Of a stretch of DNA of 37,082 nt, positions 31,453 to 37,082 are shown one piece after another. Location of the stretch: assembly GCA_023412855.1 (NCBI GenBank), contig JAEZRJ010000050.1, forward strand, positions 1 through 37,082, read 5' to 3'. Source of the DNA: Bacillota bacterium. GTDB taxonomy: Bacteria; Bacillota; Clostridia; Lachnospirales; Lachnospiraceae. The stretch's first letter is position 1; the number at the start of each line of letters is the position of its first letter. The translations under genes were made by a program, and so were the position numbers. The notes under the pieces were generated by a model, which had not been told where the DNA came from, did no database searches, and saw only the letters and a program-made list of their open reading frames with translations.

Positions 31453-32550
31453 ATGAAAAAGATGATGGCAATGCTCATGTGCATGACAATGTTCGCATCT
31501 ATGTTAGCAGGATGCGGAAGCAGTGACCAACCGCCAGCTGCAGACAGTGCAGCCACAGATAATGCAGCGGTGGAGACAGAGGCTGAAACCGAAGATACAA
31601 CAGAAGCATCGGCAGAGGCAGTGGATAAATCAGCAGATCCGGCAGATTACAAAGTTGTTATGGTAGTAAAACAAAGTGATTCTTGGTTTGATGATATGGT
31701 AACGGGTGTTGAACAGCTGCAAAAGGATACCGGACTCAACGTATCGGTTCAGGTACCTGAGACAGGTGATGCTGCCAGCCAGATTGCTATTATGGAAGAT
31801 TTAATAGCCCAAGGAGTAGATGCGATATGCGTTGTACCCAATGATCCGTAGGCCTTAGTACCGACGATTGAAAAAGCGAGAGAAGCCGGAATCGTAGTAG
31901 TAACTCATGAAGCGCCGGGTACGGCAGACAAAGTAGATTTGGATGTAGAAGCTTTTATTAACGAAGAATTCGGACAGTTATTCGGAAAAAGCTTAGCGGA
32001 AGCCATGGGTGGTAAGGGAAAATATGCCGGATTTGTCGGCGGCCTTACGATGGAAACACATATGGCATGGTATAAAGCAGCAGTAGAATACATCGAAGCA
32101 AATTATCCGGATATGGAATGTGTTACAGAAGAACCTTATGAAGATGGAAATAGTGTAGAGGGAGCTCATGATAAGACCCTTGAAATTTTAAAGGCTTACC
32201 CGGATATTAACGGATTCTTCGATTGCTCTGCACAGGGCGGCGGAATATGTGAAGCATTGCTGGAAAAGGATAAGGCGACGACAATTCCTGTTGTTTCTCT
32301 GGCACTGCCTTCTATGTCCTCGACTTATTTAAAGGATGGTTCCATGGCACATGGATTAGCGTGGAGACCGGCAGATGCAGGATACGCAACTTGCTATGCG
32401 GCTTATCTGTTAGCTTCCGGTCAGGGAGTAGAGACAGGAACAGACTTAAAGATTACAGGCTATGAAAGTGTTAACGTTGAGAACAATATTGCTTATGGCT
32501 TTGCACCGTTAGAATTTACTGCAGAGAATGTAGATGATTATAATTTCTAA
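31453..32550 (+). pseudogene. Sugar ABC transporter substrate-binding lipoprotein, interrupted by TAG
   Basis: The frame of 365 codons has an amber stop at codon 133 (31849-31851). Upstream are a lipoprotein signal with lipobox LAGC, a Thr/Glu/Ala-rich linker and the start of a periplasmic-binding type 1 fold (YKVVMVVKQSDSWFDDMVTGVEQL, GVDAICVVPNDP). The frame continues without a shift (ALVPTIEKAREAGIVVV...) through conserved parts (GKYAGFVGG, NGFFDCSAQGGG) to a normal end. Relatives have Gln at this place (N-D-P-Q-A-L), so CAG to TAG is the likely change. It is related to RbsB/LsrB/RhaS proteins. It could be a recent null mutation, a sequencing error or a suppressed amber. Shine-Dalgarno AAGGAGG. 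Confidence 0.85.
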
Positions 32551-32591
32551 ACACACCATATGACAGGTTGCTATCACATGATAAGGTAGAA

Positions 32592-32627
32592 ATGGAGAAC
32601 GGCGTGGTAACCGTTCTCCATTTTTTT
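32592..32627 (+). terminator. Terminator/attenuator between binding protein and ATPase genes
   Basis: The arms ATGGAGAACGG and CCGTTCTCCAT (11 bp, 8-nt loop) are followed by six further Ts. Placed inside the operon, it would make the binding-protein mRNA more abundant than that of the transporter, a common arrangement for ABC importers. Confidence 0.88.
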
Positions 32628-32658
32628 GTAAAAGAAAAGAAGAGATGGAGGTAATAGA

Positions 32659-34182
32659 ATGGAACAAATGCTGTGCGTGAAAAATTTAAGCAAATCCTTT
32701 ATCGGTGTAAAGGCGCTCAAAGAAATAAATCTATCCATAAACAAAGGAGAGATTCACTGTCTTGCGGGCGAAAACGGATGCGGAAAATCGACGCTGGTAA
32801 AAAATATTTCGGGGGTTCATACTCCGGATGAAGGAGAAATCATATTAAATGGAAACGTTTACCATAACCTAACTCCTTATCAGGCGATGAAGGAAGGAGT
32901 ACAGGTTATTTATCAGGATTTGTCCTTGTTCCAACACATGAGCGTTGCTGAAAACATAGCGATAAGCAAGTTGAGCTTTGAGAAGAAAAAGGTCGTAAAC
33001 TGGAAAGAAATAAAGAAAATTGCGAAAGAGCAATTGGATAGAATCGGTGTATCTATTGATATGGATCAAACGGTCGGAGAGCTTTCTATGGCGAACAGGC
33101 AATTGACAGCAATCTGCAGGGCGCTGGCGCAGGATGCAAAAATCCTCTTTATGGATGAGCCGACCACGGCATTAACAAAGAAAGAGGTAGAAAGACTGCT
33201 GAAAATTATTGTTGAGCTGAAGAAAAAAGGATTGGCAATTGTATTCATTAGCCACAAACTGGATGAAATTTTTTCGGTGGCGGACACGATCACGATTTTT
33301 AGAAACGGAGAAAAGATTGGTGATTTCAGCAGTAAGGACTTGGATGAAAAGAGCCTGTCGCATTATATGACGGGACGCGAGGTTGAATATCCGAGATATC
33401 ATAGAAAGTGCAAGGATAATCAGCCGATTATGGAAATTGAACATTTGACACGTAAAGACCAATACGAAGATATTAGCATCTCCATAAGAAAAGGAGATAT
33501 TATCGGACTTACCGGTTTGTTAGGCTCCGGCAGGACTGAACTGGCTATGTCGTTATTCGGACTGAACAAAACCCAAAGTGGTTGTATTAAGGTAGAGGGA
33601 AAAGAGGTTAAGATCAATTCACCGATGAAAGCGAAGGAATTCGGCATTGCATTGCTTCCAGAAGACCGTTTCCATCAAGGCTTGTTTATCGAAAGAAAAA
33701 TCAAGGAAAATGTATCTTCTGCCCTGGTAAATGCCTTATCGAACAGAGGAATCCTGAACAGAAAAAAAGAAGAAAAGTTAGCGGAGGAATGTGTAAAGGA
33801 ATTAAAGGTGAGAACTCCTTCTATCGACACTATAATAGGGACGCTTTCCGGGGGAAATCAGCAGAAAGTGGTAATCGGAAAATGGATTGCGACCAAACCG
33901 AAGGTATTCATTATGGATACGCCCACCGTAGGCATTGATATCGGTTCGAAAGCAGAAATTTATGAGCAGATACATAAGTTTGCCGATGACGGCATGGCGA
34001 TTATTTTTATTTCCGATGAAATTCAGGAGCTCATGGCAAATTGCAATAAGATTGTTGTCCTGGCGGAAGGAAAATGTGTTGTGACATTGAACGAAGATGA
34101 CTTGAACCAAAAGGATGCCGCACAGAAGATAAGCGATCTGATCAGCAGCGGGGAAAATACGGAAGTAAAGGAGGCAATGTAA
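32659..34182 (+). CDS. Sugar ABC transporter ATP-binding protein (RbsA type)
   Basis: The 507-residue protein is a fused double ATPase of the CUT2 class. The first half has Walker A GENGCGKST, Q-loop YQDLSLF, signature LSMANRQ and Walker B ILFMDEPTTAL. The second half has a degenerate P-loop (GLLGSGRTE), signature LSGGNQQK and VFIMDTPTVGID. This split between an active and a degenerate site is normal for RbsA, LsrA and RhaT. It drives import of a pentose, rhamnose-like or autoinducer-2-like ligand. Start ATG 32659 with GGAGG 7 nt upstream. Its stop shares one base with the next start. Confidence 0.93.
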   Translation: MEQMLCVKNLSKSFIGVKALKEINLSINKGEIHCLAGENGCGKSTLVKNISGVHTPDEGEIILNGNVYHNLTPYQAMKEGVQVIYQDLSLFQHMSVAENIAISKLSFEKKKVVNWKEIKKIAKEQLDRIGVSIDMDQTVGELSMANRQLTAICRALAQDAKILFMDEPTTALTKKEVERLLKIIVELKKKGLAIVFISHKLDEIFSVADTITIFRNGEKIGDFSSKDLDEKSLSHYMTGREVEYPRYHRKCKDNQPIMEIEHLTRKDQYEDISISIRKGDIIGLTGLLGSGRTELAMSLFGLNKTQSGCIKVEGKEVKINSPMKAKEFGIALLPEDRFHQGLFIERKIKENVSSALVNALSNRGILNRKKEEKLAEECVKELKVRTPSIDTIIGTLSGGNQQKVVIGKWIATKPKVFIMDTPTVGIDIGSKAEIYEQIHKFADDGMAIIFISDEIQELMANCNKIVVLAEGKCVVTLNEDDLNQKDAAQKISDLISSGENTEVKEAM

Positions 34183-35183
34183 TGAAGACTAAAAAAGTGG
34201 ATCAATTTCAGAGAATACTTCTCTTGATTATTATTATATACAGTATATTAGTTAGTATTAAAAATCCGGCATTTCTTCATTTTGAAACAATATTTGACAT
34301 TATAAGAACATCTTCCACAACAATGATTGTTGCCATCGGTCTGCTGGTAGTGATGATATCCGGAGGAATCGATGTTTCCTTTATGGCAATCGCACTGTTT
34401 GGCAGTTATACGACGATCAATGTCATGATTGCATTGGGAATTGATAATTTGGGAATTGCATTTCTTTTTTCAGGAATAATCGGAATCGGGTTGGGCTTGA
34501 TAAACGCACTTTTGATCAACTGGCTAAAGCTGCCGCCTTTTATTATTACATTAGGTACACAAAATTTATACCATGGGGTTATGACGACTTTTATCAGCGA
34601 TAAATCATTTGGTGCCGGAGTCTTGCCGGAGTGCTTGCATGAATTCGGACAAGGAACCATATTTAAGATCGTAACAGAGGATGGAGCGGTAGGATTGACA
34701 ATATCTCTTGTTCCTGTTTTGTTAATAGGAATTGCAACATGGCTGATTCTCTATAAGACGATGATAGGAAGAGGTATCGTTGCTATTGGAAATGATGAGG
34801 AGTCTGCAAGGAGAGCAGGATTTAATCCTTTTAAAATCCGCTTGTTCGTTTATGCGTATTCAGGATTCTTAGCAGGCATTATGGGCATTATCTATGTGGC
34901 GCAGATCAATGCGTTATATCCGAATAAGCTGGTTGGAAATGAATTGATGGTCGTAGCGGCTGTGGTAATCGGAGGAACTAAGATAACGGGCGGCCAGGGT
35001 AAATTATTCGGCACAATTCTGGGAGTTACTATTATTTATCTTTTAAACTCTACGCTAATATTGATCGGTTTGTCTTCCTCATGGAACAATCTGTTTGTGG
35101 GAGCAATATTAGTAGTTTCCGTTGCGATAACTTCCTATCAGGAAAGAATCAAGAACAGAAGCCATTTGATATTTACGGAATAG
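34182..35183 (+). CDS. Sugar ABC transporter permease (RbsC type) 1
   Basis: The 333-residue protein has about nine to ten hydrophobic segments and BPD_transp_2 family features: VVMISGGIDVSFMAIALFGS, INWLKLPPFIITLGTQNLYHGV, IGRGIVAIGNDEESARRAGFNPFKIRLFVYAYSG and VVAAVVIGGTKITGGQG. It forms half of the membrane channel, with the second permease as the other half, as in LsrC/LsrD and RhaP/RhaQ pairs. The start overlaps the ATPase stop (TAATG), so translation is coupled. Confidence 0.92.
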   Translation: MKTKKVDQFQRILLLIIIIYSILVSIKNPAFLHFETIFDIIRTSSTTMIVAIGLLVVMISGGIDVSFMAIALFGSYTTINVMIALGIDNLGIAFLFSGIIGIGLGLINALLINWLKLPPFIITLGTQNLYHGVMTTFISDKSFGAGVLPECLHEFGQGTIFKIVTEDGAVGLTISLVPVLLIGIATWLILYKTMIGRGIVAIGNDEESARRAGFNPFKIRLFVYAYSGFLAGIMGIIYVAQINALYPNKLVGNELMVVAAVVIGGTKITGGQGKLFGTILGVTIIYLLNSTLILIGLSSSWNNLFVGAILVVSVAITSYQERIKNRSHLIFTE

Positions 35184-35190
35184 GAGGCAT

Positions 35191-36207
35191 ATGATGAAAA
35201 AAATAAAAGAATATATGAACCGTGATTTGAACTTGAGTATTTTAGTAACATTGGCATTAGTAATATTTATTACGCTTCGGATAATTATCGGTCCGTCTTT
35301 GCTATCGCTCAACAATATTCAGTCGATGCTGTTTCAAGTACCTGAATTCGGCTTTTTAGCATTGGCCATGATGTTATCTAATATGGTGGGTGGTATTGAC
35401 TTGTCTATTATAGCGAATGCCAATACCGTAGCTATTTTTACGGCTTATGTGTTAAACGGGCAATTATCGTTTGGAACGGACGGAGCGGCAAGAATCATTT
35501 TAGCACTTATCTTTGCGATAGTATGCAGCCTTTTATTTGGGTCGTTCAACGGGATATTGATATCGAAAACCTCTGCACCGCCGCTAATAGCAACGCTGGG
35601 AACGATGACTTTATTCCAGGGTATAGGAATGGCAGTAACAGGCGGCGCGAGCGTTGGCGACTTAATCCCGGAATTTTCTATGATAGCAAAGGCTAAATTT
35701 TTAGAGTTGCCTGTTATTTTCTGGATATTTCTTGGAGCAGCAGTTATCGTGGGACTGGTGCTTACCTATACATCCTTTGGCAGGAACTTTTATTTATACG
35801 GAGGAAATCCGGTAGCGGCCAGGTTCAGTGGAATTCATAATGAGAAAATGTGTATCAGCACCTTCTTATTGACGGGACTGCTTGCCGGTATTGCCGGTAT
35901 CATCATATTGAGCCGCGTAAATTCAGCGAAAGTAGGATATGGGGATTCTTATTTATTGCAGACCATGATTGTGTGTGTGGTAGGAGGAATTGACCCGAAT
36001 GGAGGAAAAGGAAAGGTTCAGGGAGTTGTAATTGCCATTTTATTGATGCAGGTGATGTCCAGCGCATTTACGATCATGTCTTTATCGCCGTATACAAAGA
36101 AATTAATTTGGGGAATTATGTTAGTCTGTGTACTCGGATTGAACCATATTATCGGTAAATACAGTGAATATAAAAAACTTAAGATGAGCATGAAGGCGAA
36201 AGCATGA
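35191..36207 (+). CDS. Sugar ABC transporter permease (RbsC type) 2
   Basis: The 338-residue multi-pass protein is of the same family as the preceding permease but clearly diverged. Shared blocks are MVGGIDLSIIANAN, ATLGTMTLFQGIGM, GRNFYLYGGNPVAARFSGI and VCVVGGIDPNGGKGKVQG. The two adjacent genes are typical of heterodimeric CUT2 channels. Two ATGs stand in a row. The second (35194) is better placed, 6 nt after GGAGG. The gap after the first permease is 7 nt. Confidence 0.92.
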   Translation: MMKKIKEYMNRDLNLSILVTLALVIFITLRIIIGPSLLSLNNIQSMLFQVPEFGFLALAMMLSNMVGGIDLSIIANANTVAIFTAYVLNGQLSFGTDGAARIILALIFAIVCSLLFGSFNGILISKTSAPPLIATLGTMTLFQGIGMAVTGGASVGDLIPEFSMIAKAKFLELPVIFWIFLGAAVIVGLVLTYTSFGRNFYLYGGNPVAARFSGIHNEKMCISTFLLTGLLAGIAGIIILSRVNSAKVGYGDSYLLQTMIVCVVGGIDPNGGKGKVQGVVIAILLMQVMSSAFTIMSLSPYTKKLIWGIMLVCVLGLNHIIGKYSEYKKLKMSMKAKA

Positions 36208-36265
36208 TAAATATTAAGTGTAATGTGCAGTATATTTTGCGCGAACAGAGAAAGGAGAAAAATAC

Positions 36266-36838
36266 ATGGACACGGCAGTACGATATGAAGAATTAAGCAG
36301 AGCTATATTAGAAGAACACAGGCTGGCATTTGAAAAGCAGGACTTGAAGGAAGCAGCCGATTTGATGAATGCAATAGAAAGGGCAAATCGCATTTTTGTA
36401 ATGGGAGTAGGACGGGAAGGTATAGCCAGCAGGGCTTTCGCAATGCGGTTAATGCATCTGGGCAAAGAAGTGCATTGGATATGGGATGATACAACGCCCG
36501 GAATGACGAAAGGTGATTTATTTATAGCGACTAACGGCTCAGGTAAAATAGGACATATCCATTATGTTGTGGAACAGGCAAAAGAAACGGGAGCAGAAAT
36601 TGCAGTGGTAACGGGCTCTCCGAATGAAATAACTCCACGTTTGGCAGATTATGTCCTTTTTGTTCCTGCAAGCGTATTTAACGGAACAGACGATAGGGCA
36701 GTTCCTTCCATTCAGCCAATGGGTAATCTTTTTGAACAACATTTATTCATGCTGTTCGATATTATCGTTATGCTATTGGAAGAAAAGCTTCAGATTTCTC
36801 ATGAGGATATGGAAAGCAGGCATAGAAATGTAGAATAA
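36266..36838 (+). CDS. hxlB: 6-phospho-3-hexuloisomerase-like SIS protein
   Basis: The 190-residue SIS-domain protein has FVMGVGREGIASRAFAMRLMHLGKEVHWIWDDTTPGMTKGDLFIATNGSGKIGH and a C-terminal SIQPMGNLFEQ and HRNVE, typical of HxlB. HxlB interconverts 3-hexulose 6-phosphate and fructose 6-phosphate in the ribulose monophosphate pathway. The partner HxlA is not in the window. With the ABC transporter, a role in degrading an imported sugar after phosphorylation is likelier than formaldehyde fixation, but this is inference. AAAGGAG lies 9 nt before the ATG, and a terminator follows. Confidence 0.86.
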   Translation: MDTAVRYEELSRAILEEHRLAFEKQDLKEAADLMNAIERANRIFVMGVGREGIASRAFAMRLMHLGKEVHWIWDDTTPGMTKGDLFIATNGSGKIGHIHYVVEQAKETGAEIAVVTGSPNEITPRLADYVLFVPASVFNGTDDRAVPSIQPMGNLFEQHLFMLFDIIVMLLEEKLQISHEDMESRHRNVE

Positions 36839-36854
36839 AATATGATAATAAAAT

Positions 36855-36888
36855 GGGCTGACGCATTATATTAGTGCGCAGCTCTTTT
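36855..36888 (+). terminator. Rho-independent terminator after hxlB
   Basis: The arms GGGCTG and CGCA (36855-36865, one bulged A) pair with TGCG and CAGCTC (36875-36884) across a 9-nt loop. Four Ts follow. It ends the sugar ABC operon. Confidence 0.85.
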
Positions 36889-36976
36889 AACATACAGAAA
36901 TTGTTTGTAAGCTTCGCCGGAATATATGAGAGGGAGCGCGAATATAGTTTAGTCAAACAAATAAGCGGTGATTCAT

Positions 36977-37082
36977 ATGTTAAATTATATTTGGGCGATT
37001 ATGATTATTATAGGGGTTATTTATGGAGCGCTTACGGGAAATATAAAAGCTGTGAGCAACGCAGCCTTAAACTCTGCAGGAG
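36977..37082 (+). CDS. spmA: Spore maturation protein A, 5' part
   Basis: Only the first 35 codons are present before the window ends. The predicted start MLNYIWAIMIIIGVIYGALT followed by GNIKAVSNAALNSAG matches the hydrophobic first helix and NAA-x-x-SA element of SpmA, a nucleoside-recognition (Gate) domain membrane protein. In Bacillus SpmA and SpmB contribute to spore core dehydration. GCGGTGA lies upstream of the ATG as a ribosome-binding site. It is separated from the ABC operon by a terminator. Confidence 0.8.
   Translation, partial: MLNYIWAIMIIIGVIYGALTGNIKAVSNAALNSAG

Noticed and set aside
31849..31851. TAG as a pyrrolysine codon
   Set aside because: Pyrrolysine is known in methylamine methyltransferases and a few others; a sugar-binding protein with Gln expected at this place does not fit, and no pyl genes are in the window.
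36918..36960. Sigma-E type promoter before spmA
   Set aside because: GAATATA and AATATAGT lie about 14 bp apart, vaguely like a mother-cell promoter, but the match to the -10 consensus is too weak to report as a feature.

Overview
The window looks like a chromosome segment of an anaerobic, endospore-forming Firmicute of class Clostridia, most likely a Lachnospiraceae-type organism. The reasons are FabK-type (not FabI) enoyl-ACP reductases, the conserved yaaO-pyk-kinase-yaaR-holB-ricT-trmN6-rsmI gene order, a CD3324-family regulator, YesM/YesN-type two-component genes and the start of spmA at the right edge. Species cannot be fixed from the sequence alone.

Layout. 1-306: the end of a tRNA cluster (3' part of an initiator tRNA-Met, tRNA-Phe, tRNA-Lys) closed by a terminator. 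305-6000: a gene-poor, AT-rich, mixed-strand accessory stretch with a PlsC acyltransferase, an N-terminally short nucleoside phosphorylase, an MBL hydrolase, two GNAT acetyltransferases, a serine beta-lactamase-like hydrolase and a CD3324-type HTH protein. 6013-10680: azlCD branched-chain amino acid exporter, an L,D-transpeptidase, an HD-domain protein and an Orn/Lys/Arg decarboxylase. 10699-16948: pyruvate kinase and a housekeeping block (guanylate-kinase-like protein, YaaR, HolB, RicT, TrmN6, RsmI). 17158-19719: an 853-residue protein joining a KaiC-like N-terminus to a PEP-synthase-type ATP-grasp domain.

19760-27835: a type II fatty acid synthesis cluster (acpP-fabK-fabD-fabG-fabF-fabZ-second fabK-like-fabH) followed by a separately promoted SDR oxidoreductase. 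A near-consensus promoter and an inverted-repeat operator TTTGA-N3-TCAAA precede acpP. The same operator recurs before fabD, suggesting one FabT-like repressor. Acetyl-CoA carboxylase genes and the regulator itself are not in the window.

27878-36888: a YesM/YesN two-component pair on the minus strand, divergent from a sugar ABC system of RbsB/LsrB type (substrate-binding lipoprotein, duplicated ATPase, two permeases) and an HxlB-type phosphosugar isomerase. The binding-protein gene carries an in-frame TAG. The pair probably senses the sugar and activates the transporter. The window ends inside spmA.

The least explained material is between genes. There are three copies of a foldable 150-bp element with 12-bp terminal inverted repeats, one flanked by a 7-bp direct repeat. 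There are also tandem 19-nt hairpin units, each able to encode a hexapeptide of the form M-x-K-x-(H/R)-S, chained by stop/start contacts between neighbouring genes.
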